Assembly (NCBI GenBank): GCA_026388445.1
Contig: JAPLJU010000018.1
Span: forward strand, 1 to 9,703
DNA: 9,703 bases
Direction: 5' to 3'
From: Deltaproteobacteria bacterium
GTDB taxonomy: Bacteria > Desulfobacterota > Syntrophia > Syntrophales > UBA2192
The notes under the pieces: generated by a model
The model's input: the letters and a program-made list of their open reading frames with translations, nothing else
Databases searched by the model: none
Told to the model about the DNA's origin: nothing
Translations under genes and position numbers: made by a program
In this document: positions 1 to 6,313 of the stretch, in pieces
How positions within the stretch are numbered: the stretch's first letter is position 1
Layout: every line of letters begins with the position of its first letter

Positions 1-714
1 CAGGTTCCGGTTGAACTCCGTGTTTGAAAAAGTCGTTCTCGTGACATTCCCGTAAACATCCGAGAGGAGGACAGAGGTGATCTGGTAATTTTCACGGTTC
101 ACGGTCAGGAATAGTTTTTCAATACCCTCCACATAGCTCTTCGGTTTCAACTCCAGACGGTAGGGGCCCTCCTTCTTCCCGGTCTCGGCGAAACGGATAT
201 CGAAATCCTCGGCCAGTTTCCCGATCCCCGACATGAACTTGATGGTGACCTTCGAACGCAGAAGGCTCTCCGAATCCTGCAGATAGACCAACCGATCCTC
301 GGCGATGTAAAGCCAGGCCTTCTGGGGGCCGATGACGAGTTCCTTTGACTTGGGTTTGCTGTAGACCCAGCGCATCTTCCGGGGCTTCTTGAAATAGACG
401 ACGCCCCCCTCCCGCTCCGTTTTCTTCAAGGATTTGATCGTCGTCTCCTGGCTGAAGGATGACTTGAAATCATCCGTCTTTTCGTAAACATCCTGAATCT
501 TCAAAACGAGCGTCTCGAGAGTCATTTCATCCGCCTGTGATAGAGAAGGCGCAAAGATGAAGAAGACCGCCAGCAGCCAAACAACAGATGCCGCCATCCC
601 GGAACACAGGCGGGAGAGTGTTTCTGTGGTCTGAGGAATGAATTGATCCTGTCCTGTCTTGACTTTCCGAAAACGCCATTTTTCCGGGCCGTAAAAGCTT
701 AATGATATCGCCAT
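1..714 (-). CDS. lolA: Outer-membrane lipoprotein carrier protein LolA (partial, C-terminus off the left edge)
   Basis: LolA is the periplasmic chaperone that takes lipoproteins from LolCDE at the inner membrane to LolB at the outer membrane. The reverse strand reads as one open frame to base 1 (238 codons from this start). A hydrophobic signal segment at residues 41-58 ends in SLSQA, a plausible signal peptidase I site after residue 61. The mature part shows the LolA-like stretch YFKKPRKMRWVY (residues 107-118), followed by a beta-rich region typical of the family. About 177 mature residues are present against roughly 182 in E. coli, so little is missing. The start is uncertain. ATG at 714 has a GAGG ribosome site 9 nt upstream but gives a long 39-residue lead before the signal segment. 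ATG at 597 gives a conventional-length signal peptide but has no visible ribosome site and no positive residue in its n-region. The family call is confident; the start is not. Confidence 0.85.
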   Translation of the reverse strand, partial: MAISLSFYGPEKWRFRKVKTGQDQFIPQTTETLSRLCSGMAASVVWLLAVFFIFAPSLSQADEMTLETLVLKIQDVYEKTDDFKSSFSQETTIKSLKKTEREGGVVYFKKPRKMRWVYSKPKSKELVIGPQKAWLYIAEDRLVYLQDSESLLRSKVTIKFMSGIGKLAEDFDIRFAETGKKEGPYRLELKPKSYVEGIEKLFLTVNRENYQITSVLLSDVYGNVTRTTFSNTEFNRNL

Positions 715-772
715 AGATGAAGACCTCGAAAATGATTTTGAATGCACTGAAAATGGCACATTTTTTTCCCGG

Positions 773-781
773 AGTGGATAA
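773..781 (-). promoter_or_regulatory. DnaA-box-like 9-mer, opposite orientation
   Basis: The plus strand reads AGTGGATAA, which on the minus strand is TTATCCACT: one mismatch to the DnaA box consensus TTATNCACA. It lies about 135 bp from the tandem boxes at 916-948 and points the other way. One such match alone would be weak; it matters only as part of the cluster. Confidence 0.35.
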
Positions 782-857
782 AAGGGGCTGAAGGCAACCA
801 GAGGGCTGACCATGACGGCAGGTATATCTAACTCAATGTAATTACAGTATATTTATT

Positions 858-878
858 TTTGCCTAGACCTTAGGCAAA
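858..878. promoter_or_regulatory. Perfect inverted repeat, possible operator
   Basis: TTTGCCTA, a 5-base spacer (GACCT) and TAGGCAAA form a perfect 8-5-8 dyad. That size fits a dimeric helix-turn-helix regulator. It lies 6 bp upstream of a minus-strand TATACT (851-846) and about 145 bp before the lolA start at 714, so it could control lolA. As RNA it would also form an 8-bp stem, but there is no following U-run that would make it a terminator. No regulator can be named from sequence alone. Confidence 0.5.
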
Positions 879-915
879 TCGGTAAAAACAACCGTCAATC
901 CAGTATTTTCTCGAC

Positions 916-948
916 CTATACACATATTTATCCACAATTTTATCCACC
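916..948 (+). promoter_or_regulatory. Three tandem DnaA-box-like sites at 12-bp period
   Basis: The sites are CTATACACA (916-924), TTATCCACA (928-936) and TTATCCACC (940-948). The middle one matches the DnaA box consensus TTATNCACA perfectly and the outer two each differ by one base. All three point the same way and start exactly 12 bp apart. They lie next to an AT-rich stretch and the inverted repeat at 858-878. Such clusters bind the initiator DnaA at replication origins, and also at DnaA-regulated promoters or titration sites. The sites are directly visible; their function is inferred. Confidence 0.55.
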
Positions 949-963
949 GGGCTGTTGACCGGA

Positions 964-999
964 CGGCACCCCCCTGCCGGAGGCCCTTGCGGTGCAAGG
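964..999 (-). terminator. Tandem hairpins directly after the ilvE stop codon
   Basis: In the ilvE transcript the stop codon is followed after one base by a 6-bp stem CCTTGC-ACC-GCAAGG (999-985), then a 5-bp stem CGGCA-GGGGGG-TGCCG (979-964). No U-run follows either stem, so this is not a canonical intrinsic terminator. It could act as a transcript-end or RNA-stability element, or assist Rho-dependent ending. Confidence 0.3.
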
Positions 1000-1000
1000 C

Positions 1001-2095
1001 TTATTTTGAAATCCTGATACGCCAGCCGAAGGGATCTTCCTTCTCGCCGTACTGAATCTGGAGAATCTCATTGTAGAGCTTCTCCGTCAGTTCACCCGTT
1101 TTCCCGCCGTTGATGAGGTATTCTTTTCCCTTGTAGTAGATCTGCCCGACGGGAGAAACGATGGCCGCCGTCCCGGAGGCAAAGACTTCCTTCAGCTTCC
1201 CGGAGGCGTGGGCTTCCTGAATCTCATCCACGGAGAGTCGCCTCTCTGAAACTTTCACGCCCCACCTTTTTGCTATCTGAAGGACCGAGTCGCGGGTCAC
1301 ACCAGGCAGGATGCTGCCCGCGAGCGGCGGGGTCACCAGTTCGCCGTCGATGAAGAAGAAGATGTTGCTCGTTCCCACCTCCTCGACATATTTTCTCTCG
1401 ACGGCATCGAGCCACAAAACCTGTGTGTAGCCCTTCTGCTCGGCCTTTTTGCTGGCCAGAAGGCTTGCGGCGTAATTTCCCGCGGCCTTGCAGTAGCCGA
1501 TGCCACCCCGCACGGCGCGCACGTACTCCTCCTCCACGTAGATTTTCGTCGGGCTGAAGCCCTGGGGATAGTAAGCCCCCACAGGACCGACAATGACAAA
1601 GAGAAGATATTCCACCGCCGGATGCACGCCCAGGAAGGCCTCCGTGGCAATCATGGTGGGCCGGATGTACAGAGACGTGCCGATGCCCCGGGGAATCCAG
1701 TCCTTTTCCAAAAGAACAAGCTTCTTGATCCCCTGGAAAAAAACATCGGGATCGACCGTCGGCATGCAGAGCCGCTCGGCCGAAGCGTTCATCCGCCTGA
1801 TATTTTCATAGGGACGAAAGAGGTAAATGGAGTCATCCTTTCCCCGGTAGGCCTTGAGCCCCTCGAAGATGAGCTGACCGTAATGAAGGCAGACGGCGGC
1901 GGGGTCGAGAACGATTGGATGATATGGTTCGATCATGGCGTCATACCAGCCCTGGCCCTCCTTGTATTTCATCGTGAAGAAACGATCGGTGAAGATCTGT
2001 CCGAACCCCAGTTTCGATTCATCCGTCGGTTTCTCTTTTCGCTTCTTCTCCGAAACTCTCTTGACCTTGATCTTGATTTTGCTCTTGGTCTTCAT
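1001..2095 (-). CDS. ilvE: Branched-chain amino acid aminotransferase
   Basis: This cytoplasmic fold-type IV PLP enzyme interconverts valine, leucine and isoleucine with their 2-oxo acids, using glutamate/2-oxoglutarate. Its 364 residues match the longer type II class that also contains Bacillus and mammalian BCATs. Landmarks are LGFGQIFTDRFF near residues 29-40, FEGLKAYRG (77-85), the PLP-binding lysine K203 in YCKAAGNYAA, E239 in EEVGTSNIFFF, GSILPGVTRDS (260-270), EVFASGTAA (303-311) and the C-terminal EIQYG-like LQIQYGE (345-351). The lysine-rich first 25 residues resemble the start of type II homologues. The ATG is preceded by a strong GGGGGAGGG ribosome site. It lies 15 bp after the pdxS stop codon, so it is almost certainly co-transcribed with the gene set that makes its own cofactor, PLP. 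Confidence 0.96.
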   Translation of the reverse strand: MKTKSKIKIKVKRVSEKKRKEKPTDESKLGFGQIFTDRFFTMKYKEGQGWYDAMIEPYHPIVLDPAAVCLHYGQLIFEGLKAYRGKDDSIYLFRPYENIRRMNASAERLCMPTVDPDVFFQGIKKLVLLEKDWIPRGIGTSLYIRPTMIATEAFLGVHPAVEYLLFVIVGPVGAYYPQGFSPTKIYVEEEYVRAVRGGIGYCKAAGNYAASLLASKKAEQKGYTQVLWLDAVERKYVEEVGTSNIFFFIDGELVTPPLAGSILPGVTRDSVLQIAKRWGVKVSERRLSVDEIQEAHASGKLKEVFASGTAAIVSPVGQIYYKGKEYLINGGKTGELTEKLYNEILQIQYGEKEDPFGWRIRISK

Positions 2096-2110
2096 TTCCC
2101 TCCCCCTTTT

Positions 2111-2995
2111 TTAATTTCCTCTGAACTGTAACAGGCCGTCCTTGCCGATTTTCTGGATCTCCAGTCCGGGCATCGCCTCGCCGATACCTTTGGAGACTTC
2201 CGCAACGATCTCCGGGTTATCAAAGTGGGTGACGGCTTTCACGATGGCGGCGGCCATCTTCGCGGGATTCTTCGATTTGAAAATGCCCGAACCGACGAAG
2301 ACGCCTTCGGCGCCGAGCTGCATCATCATGGCGGCATCGGCCGGTGTGGCGATTCCACCGGCAGAGAAATTCACGACCGGAAGCTTTCTGTCCCGGGCCA
2401 CTATCCTTACGAGCTCATAGGGCGCCCCGTGGTTCTTCGCTTCCGTCATGAGCTCTTCCTCCGGAAGCGCCGCAAGCTTCGCAATCTCGTCATGGATAGT
2501 TCGCATGTGCCTCACGGCCTCGACGACATTGCCCGTGCCGGCCTCGCCCTTCGTCCTGATCATCGCCGCACCTTCACCGATCCTCCGGAGGGCCTCCCCG
2601 AGGTTGATGGCGCCGCAGACAAAGGGAACCTTGAATTTCCACTTGTTGATGTGAAACCTTTCATCGGCGGGGGTCAAAACCTCGCTCTCGTCGATGTAAT
2701 CAACACCGAGGGCCTCCAGGATCTGGGCCTCCACGAAATGTCCGATCCTCACCTTGGCCATGACCGGAATCGTCACGGCATCCATGATCTTTTCAATGAT
2801 AGCTGGATCGGTCATGCGGGCCACGCCCCCCTGCGCCCGAATGTCGGCCGGCACCCGCTCGAGTGACATCACGGAAACGGCCCCCGCGTCTTCCGCAATT
2901 TTGGCCTGCTCCACGGTGGTGACATCCATGATGACGCCGCCCTTGAACATCTCGGCAAGTCCCGCCTTCACGGTAAGGGTCCCAAACTTTTCCAT
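2111..2995 (-). CDS. pdxS: Pyridoxal 5'-phosphate synthase, lyase subunit PdxS
   Basis: PdxS condenses ribose 5-phosphate, glyceraldehyde 3-phosphate and ammonia into PLP in the cytoplasm, as a dodecamer decorated by the glutaminase PdxT. From ATG 2995 the protein is 294 residues, the same length as the B. subtilis enzyme, and the catalytic residues fall at the same positions: D24 (VIMDVTTVEQ), K81 (VMAKVRIGH) and K149 (MIRTKGEAGTGN). The phosphate loop FSAGGIATPADAA is present. The start is fixed by a GGGAGG ribosome site 4-5 nt before ATG 2995; an in-frame TTG 12 bp further upstream lies before this site and is not used. Its neighbours are comM upstream and ilvE 15 bp downstream. Its partner pdxT is 4.2 kb away on the other strand (7225-7800). 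Confidence 0.98.
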   Translation of the reverse strand: MEKFGTLTVKAGLAEMFKGGVIMDVTTVEQAKIAEDAGAVSVMSLERVPADIRAQGGVARMTDPAIIEKIMDAVTIPVMAKVRIGHFVEAQILEALGVDYIDESEVLTPADERFHINKWKFKVPFVCGAINLGEALRRIGEGAAMIRTKGEAGTGNVVEAVRHMRTIHDEIAKLAALPEEELMTEAKNHGAPYELVRIVARDRKLPVVNFSAGGIATPADAAMMMQLGAEGVFVGSGIFKSKNPAKMAAAIVKAVTHFDNPEIVAEVSKGIGEAMPGLEIQKIGKDGLLQFRGN

Positions 2996-3009
2996 GTATC
3001 CTCCCAACG

Positions 3010-3045
3010 CCTGCGGTACCCTGCGTTCATTGAAGGGTATGCAGG
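3010..3045 (-). promoter_or_regulatory. Hairpin in the pdxS leader
   Basis: In the pdxS mRNA the leader reads CCTGC-A-TACCC, a 13-nt loop, then GGGTA-CC-GCAGG. This is a 10-bp stem with one asymmetric internal bulge. It ends about 8 nt before the GGGAGG ribosome site and lies between the candidate promoter (3075-3103) and the start codon. There is no U-run after it, so it is not a classical attenuator terminator. It could tune translation or mRNA stability. The stem is visible; a role is inferred. Confidence 0.4.
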
Positions 3046-3074
3046 AGTCCTCACAATGAATCTCTAACTTTTTA

Positions 3075-3103
3075 ATGCTACATCTAAATTGATTTTCTGT
3101 CCA
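3075..3103 (-). promoter_or_regulatory. Sigma70-type promoter candidate for pdxS-ilvE
   Basis: On the minus strand TGGACA (3103-3098, 5 of 6 to TTGACA) is followed after exactly 17 bp by TAGCAT (3080-3075, 4 of 6 to TATAAT). It overlaps the last codons of comM and would start transcription near 3068, leaving a leader of about 70 nt that contains the hairpin at 3010-3045. It would let pdxS-ilvE be expressed independently of comM. Confidence 0.45.
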
Positions 3104-4613
3104 GACTTCTGTATTGGATGGCCTCCGAGATGTGACCGGAGGAGATCTTCTCTTCCCCCTCGAGGTCAGCGATGGTTCTCGCCACCTTCAGGATGCGCGT
3201 GTACGCGCGGGCGCTCAATCCCAGTTTCTCCATGGCCATTTCGAGAAGTGCCTGGGATTCCGTGCCGAGGGCGCAGAATTGCTTGATCTGCCGGCTCGTC
3301 ATCTGCGCATTGGTCCCGGTGACATGACCCTGGAACCTCTTTATCTGTATCTCCCGGGCAGTCTCCACACGATTCCTGATCTCCGCGGAGGTCTCCCCGC
3401 CTGATTTCGCGGCCAGTTCCCGGTATTTCACCGAGGGGACCTCGACATGAATGTCGATCCGGTCGAGAAGCGGCCCCGATACTTTCGACTTGTACTGACG
3501 GATCTGCCGCAGGGTGCACCCGCACTCCCTCCGGGGATCACCGTAGTAACCGCAGGGACAGGGGTTCATCGCCGCGATGAGCGTGAACCGTGAGGGGTAA
3601 GTGGTCGTGATGGCCGAACGGGTGATGACGACGTAACCATCCTCCAGGGGTTGTCTCAGCACCTCGAGGACATGCTTCTTGAACTCGGAGAGCTCGTCCA
3701 GGAAAAGCACGCCATGATGGGCCAGGCTGATCTCGCCCGGCCTGGGGACGTGACCGCCGCCCACAAGCCCGGCGTCCGATATGGTGTGATGGGGCGCCCG
3801 GAAAGGCCTCGTACCCCAGAAGATCTCCTTTCGGTTGAGAAGACCTGCCACGGAGTAGACCTTGGTCACCTCTATGGCCTCCTCAAACGTCAGGTCCGGA
3901 AGGATGGTGGGAATGCGCTGGGCAAGCATGGTCTTTCCGGCACCGGGCGGGCCCACCATGAGGATATTGTGACCGCCTGCGGCGGCCACCTCGAAAGCGC
4001 GCTTCGCCTGCTGCTGCCCCTGGATCTCGCTGAAGTCGACGCCGTAGTGGAGGCTTTTTCTGAAGACTTCTGCCACCTGGACTTTCGCCGGCCTAATCTC
4101 CTTGCGCCCGCCGATAAATTCAACAATCTCCGAGAGGGTCTTCGTCCCGAAGACCGGCAGGCCTTCCACCATGGCCGCTTCCCGGGCATTGTCGGCGGGG
4201 ACGATGATGCCGGCAATCCCCGATGCCTTCGCCTGGAAGGCAGCCGAAAGAACACCGTGGATGGCCTTGATCCCGCCATCGAGGGATAATTCCCCCATGA
4301 TCAGGTAATCTTTGAGTTTCGCCGGATCGATCAGCCCCTCGGCCGCCAGGATCCCGACGGCAATCGGAAGATCAAAGGCCGTCCCCTCCTTCTTGATGTC
4401 GGCTGGGGCGAGGTTGACGGTCACCCTTTTTTCGGGAAAGCGGTAACCGGAATTCTTGATGGCCGCCTTGATCCGGTCCTTGCTTTCCTTCACGGCTGCA
4501 TCCGGCAGCCCCACCGTGGAAAACTGGGGAAGACCGGGGGCAATATCGACCTCCACATCCACGGGATAGGGATCGATGCCGATAACGGCACTGCTTTTCA
4601 CCTTTACGATCAA
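3084..4613 (-). CDS. comM: ComM/YifB family AAA+ ATPase (Mg-chelatase-like)
   Basis: The family includes ComM, a hexameric helicase that helps branch migration when incoming DNA is integrated during natural transformation; it also occurs widely in species not known to be competent. The 509 residues have the usual order: an N-terminal ChlI/Lon-like domain (about 20-165, with FSTVGLPDAAVKESKDR), Walker A GPPGAGKT (221-228), Walker B GVLFLDE (301-307), the sensor motif AAMNPCPCG (347-355) with a cysteine set at C352, C354, C364 and C366, PLLDRIDIHVE (381-391) and the C-terminal Mg-chelatase helical domain. The start codon is TTG, supported by an AAGAGG ribosome site 7 nt upstream and by family homology beginning at this residue. 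The stop lies about 88 bp before the pdxS start. It is probably the first gene of a minus-strand unit that continues through pdxS and ilvE. Confidence 0.95.
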   Translation of the reverse strand: MIVKVKSSAVIGIDPYPVDVEVDIAPGLPQFSTVGLPDAAVKESKDRIKAAIKNSGYRFPEKRVTVNLAPADIKKEGTAFDLPIAVGILAAEGLIDPAKLKDYLIMGELSLDGGIKAIHGVLSAAFQAKASGIAGIIVPADNAREAAMVEGLPVFGTKTLSEIVEFIGGRKEIRPAKVQVAEVFRKSLHYGVDFSEIQGQQQAKRAFEVAAAGGHNILMVGPPGAGKTMLAQRIPTILPDLTFEEAIEVTKVYSVAGLLNRKEIFWGTRPFRAPHHTISDAGLVGGGHVPRPGEISLAHHGVLFLDELSEFKKHVLEVLRQPLEDGYVVITRSAITTTYPSRFTLIAAMNPCPCGYYGDPRRECGCTLRQIRQYKSKVSGPLLDRIDIHVEVPSVKYRELAAKSGGETSAEIRNRVETAREIQIKRFQGHVTGTNAQMTSRQIKQFCALGTESQALLEMAMEKLGLSARAYTRILKVARTIADLEGEEKISSGHISEAIQYRSLDRKSI

Positions 4614-4630
4614 AGGGGATCCTCTTCAGT

Positions 4631-4647
4631 CGCCGCCTCTGGCGGCG
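4631..4647 (-). promoter_or_regulatory. GC-rich hairpin in the comM leader
   Basis: CGCCGCC-TCT-GGCGGCG is a perfect 7-bp stem with a 3-base loop. In the comM transcript it lies just before the AAGAGG ribosome site and the TTG start. No U-run follows, so it is not an intrinsic terminator. With the weak start codon it could limit comM translation. Confidence 0.35.
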
Positions 4648-4688
4648 CGGGATGCATCGTTTTCGCCTTCGGTTACATTAGGTTGGGA

Positions 4689-4717
4689 ATACTATAGAAA
4701 AGGCGGGCTTTTAGCAA
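4689..4717 (-). promoter_or_regulatory. Sigma70-type promoter candidate for comM
   Basis: On the minus strand TTGCTA (4717-4712, 4 of 6 to consensus) is followed after exactly 17 bp by TAGTAT (4694-4689, 4 of 6). It is about 75 bp upstream of the comM start, in the divergent comM-murI gap. A plus-strand promoter for murI must lie in the same gap (4614-4835); the best hexamer pair there (ATTTCA at 4721, TATTGT at 4744) is too weak to call. Confidence 0.4.
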
Positions 4718-4835
4718 GGAATTTCAGCTTCATATTTCGGGCGTATTGTTGTAATGAAATGGTCCCCCTCCGATCGGGCCGTCCCGCGCGAAGAGAGGGA
4801 GGGCGGCATTTTCGCACAGGGAGGAAATCTGCGGC

Positions 4836-5648
4836 ATGATCGGTATTTTTGATTCCGGATTCGGAGGTCTCACCGTTCTCAAGCGGATCGTCGAGCGAGT
4901 CCCGCAGTACGACTATCTCTACCTGGGCGACAACGCCAGGGCTCCCTATGGCGGGCGATCCGAGGCCATCGTCTTTGAATTCACCTGTCAGGCTGTAGAT
5001 TTTCTGTTCAAGAGGGGCTGCCCCCTGATCATCATCGCCTGCAATACCTCCTCAGCAAAGGCGCTCCGGAGAATTCAGCAGGAGATCCTGCCCCGTGCCT
5101 ATCCCGAAAGGCGGGTGCTGGGCGTCATCCGCCCCAGCGTGGAAAAGGTCGTTGAAGGGACGCTCAGCAGAAACATCGGCATCCTGGCGACAGAAGGCGT
5201 CGTCCTTTCGGATGCCTACATCAAGGAACTGGAAAAGCTCGATCCGGCCATCAGAGTCCACCAGCAGGCCTGTCCGCTCCTGGTCCCCATCATCGAAGCG
5301 GGAGAGCAGGACTGGGAAGGCACGGGGATGCTCGTCCGAAGATATCTTGCGGAACTGCTGGCCCGGGCGCCTTCCATTGACACACTGCTTCTGGCCTGCA
5401 CGCACTACCCGATTCTCTACGACCTTTTCCGAAAGAGCGTCCCTCCGGGCATCCGTATCCTCGAGCAGGGACCCATCGTGGCCGAAAAGCTCGAGGATTA
5501 CCTCTTCCGCCACCCCGAAATAGAGCGGCGGCTGGGGCGGGAGAGAAAACGGATCTTTATGACCACCGACACATCCGAAAAATTCGACCGCCTGGCCCAG
5601 GTCTTTTACGGACAGCGTGTCGAATCGCAGCTGGTTTCCGTGGACTGA
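4836..5648 (+). CDS. murI: Glutamate racemase
   Basis: MurI converts L-glutamate to D-glutamate for peptidoglycan without PLP, using two cysteines as acid/base. Both are present: C69 in IIACNTSSA and C188 in LLACTHYPIL, the second followed by the usual Thr-His. Other landmarks are the N-terminal IFDSGFGGLTVL (4-15) and GDNARAPYG (31-39). The length of 270 residues is normal for the family. The ATG is preceded by GGGAGG with an 11-nt spacing. The gene is divergent from comM and is followed by a 137-bp gap with its own promoter candidate for moaC, so it may form its own transcription unit. An aspartate racemase is less likely given the MurI-type motifs. Confidence 0.95.
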   Translation: MIGIFDSGFGGLTVLKRIVERVPQYDYLYLGDNARAPYGGRSEAIVFEFTCQAVDFLFKRGCPLIIIACNTSSAKALRRIQQEILPRAYPERRVLGVIRPSVEKVVEGTLSRNIGILATEGVVLSDAYIKELEKLDPAIRVHQQACPLLVPIIEAGEQDWEGTGMLVRRYLAELLARAPSIDTLLLACTHYPILYDLFRKSVPPGIRILEQGPIVAEKLEDYLFRHPEIERRLGRERKRIFMTTDTSEKFDRLAQVFYGQRVESQLVSVD

Positions 5649-5653
5649 GTCCT

Positions 5654-5665
5654 GCCCCCGGGGGC
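5654..5665. repeat. GCCCCCGGGGGC palindrome after murI
   Basis: This is a perfect 12-base palindrome six bases after the murI stop codon, with no loop bases. It could help end the murI message, but no T-run follows directly. A second weak stem, GGGGA-N12-TCCCC (5711-5731) followed by TAT-C-T7, is a slightly better terminator candidate, although it overlaps the moaC promoter candidate. Confidence 0.25.
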
Positions 5666-5699
5666 GCGCAAGACGATTGTTTCAGGCCGGACGGGCTTC

Positions 5700-5728
5700 T
5701 TGACGGACCGGGGGAGATGTGCTAAAGT
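5700..5728 (+). promoter_or_regulatory. Sigma70-type promoter candidate for moaC
   Basis: TTGACG (5700-5705, 5 of 6 to consensus) is followed after exactly 17 bp by TAAAGT (5723-5728, 4 of 6). Transcription would start near 5735, giving a moaC leader of about 50 nt. It is the best promoter-like sequence on the plus strand in the window and could drive the run moaC to pdxT. Confidence 0.5.
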
Positions 5729-5785
5729 CCCCTATCTTTTTTTCGGACGGGTATTAATCCCGGCCGGGACGACGGCAGGTGCGTC

Positions 5786-6265
5786 ATGACAAATTTCAGC
5801 CATGTCGGAGAGAAAGGCAAGGCCCGGATGGTTGATATCACCGCTAAAAAGGTGACGCACCGGGAAGCCGTCGCCCGCGGGAAGGTCCTGACCAGGCCCG
5901 CCACGGCGAAGCGCATCGAAAAAATGACCTTCGCCAAGGGTGATGTCCTGTCTGTCGCGAGAACAGCGGGCATCATGGCGGCCAAAAAAACATGGGCGTT
6001 GATTCCCCTCTGTCATCCCATTGAGCTGACCGACATCGACATCGATTTCACCATTCGTTCCGAAGAGGGGGAAATTCAAATCGAGGCCCGGGCAAAAACA
6101 GCCGGGCGGACCGGTGTCGAGATGGAAGCGATGACCGCTGTCGCTGTGGCCGCCCTGACGGTCTATGACATGTGCAAGTCCGCCGACAGGGAAATCAGCA
6201 TCTCCGACATCAAGCTGATGAAGAAAAAGGGAGGAAAAAGCGGCACCTTCCGGAGAAAGAATTAA
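5786..6265 (+). CDS. moaC: Cyclic pyranopterin monophosphate synthase MoaC
   Basis: MoaC acts with the radical-SAM enzyme MoaA in the first step of molybdenum cofactor synthesis, turning 3',8-cyclo-7,8-dihydro-GTP into cyclic pyranopterin monophosphate in the cytoplasm. At 159 residues it is full length. The key residues fall at the E. coli positions: K51 in FAKGDVLSVARTAGI, C76-H77 in LIPLCHPIEL, and D128 and K131 in TVYDMCKSAD. The motif TGVEMEAMTAVAVAAL (109-124) is intact. The matching numbering supports the ATG at 5786. No other molybdenum cofactor gene is in the window, so the rest of the pathway must be encoded elsewhere. The next gene begins 48 bp downstream. Confidence 0.97.
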   Translation: MTNFSHVGEKGKARMVDITAKKVTHREAVARGKVLTRPATAKRIEKMTFAKGDVLSVARTAGIMAAKKTWALIPLCHPIELTDIDIDFTIRSEEGEIQIEARAKTAGRTGVEMEAMTAVAVAALTVYDMCKSADREISISDIKLMKKKGGKSGTFRRKN

Positions 6266-6285
6266 ACGAGCACGCCACGGCATTC

Positions 6286-6307
6286 ATCCGGCCGGGTTTT
6301 TTCAGGT
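6286..6307 (+). terminator. Weak terminator-like stem and T6 run after moaC
   Basis: The short GC-rich sequence CCGGCCGGG is followed by TTTTTTC between moaC and the next gene. The best stem is only about 4 bp, so read-through is likely and the downstream genes may still belong to the same transcript. Confidence 0.2.
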
Positions 6308-6313
6308 AAAAAA

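Larger units (their letters stand above)
715..1000. other. AT-rich intergenic region between ilvE and lolA with DnaA-box-like repeats
   Basis: This 286-base gap holds no convincing gene on either strand. From left to right it contains one DnaA-box-like 9-mer read on the minus strand (773-781), a very AT-rich stretch (about 821-860), a perfect inverted repeat (858-878), three tandem DnaA-box-like 9-mers (916-948) and two small hairpins just beyond the ilvE stop codon (964-999). The lolA promoter must lie here if lolA is not co-transcribed with ilvE. A TATACT -10-like hexamer on the minus strand (851-846) has no good -35 partner, and the inverted repeat sits directly upstream of it. Confidence 0.6.

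Noticed and set aside
858..878. Inverted repeat as an intrinsic terminator
   Set aside because: No T-run follows the stem closely on either strand in a transcript that needs ending (A-rich bases flank it and the stem is AT-rich at its base), and it is about 120 bp past the ilvE stop.
1622..2131. Plus-strand open frame of 169 codons across ilvE
   Set aside because: Antisense to a fully conserved aminotransferase; no ribosome site or domain.
2996..3007. Earlier TTG start for pdxS adding four residues
   Set aside because: The added codons are the GGGAGG ribosome site itself; ATG 2995 has ideal spacing and gives the standard 294-residue length with catalytic residues at canonical numbers.
3651..4289. 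Plus-strand open frame of 212 codons inside comM
   Set aside because: It lies wholly within the comM AAA+ core, whose Walker A, Walker B and sensor motifs are intact on the minus strand.
5732..6283. Minus-strand open frame of 183 codons covering moaC
   Set aside because: moaC on the plus strand has every catalytic residue at the expected position; the opposite frame has no family features.
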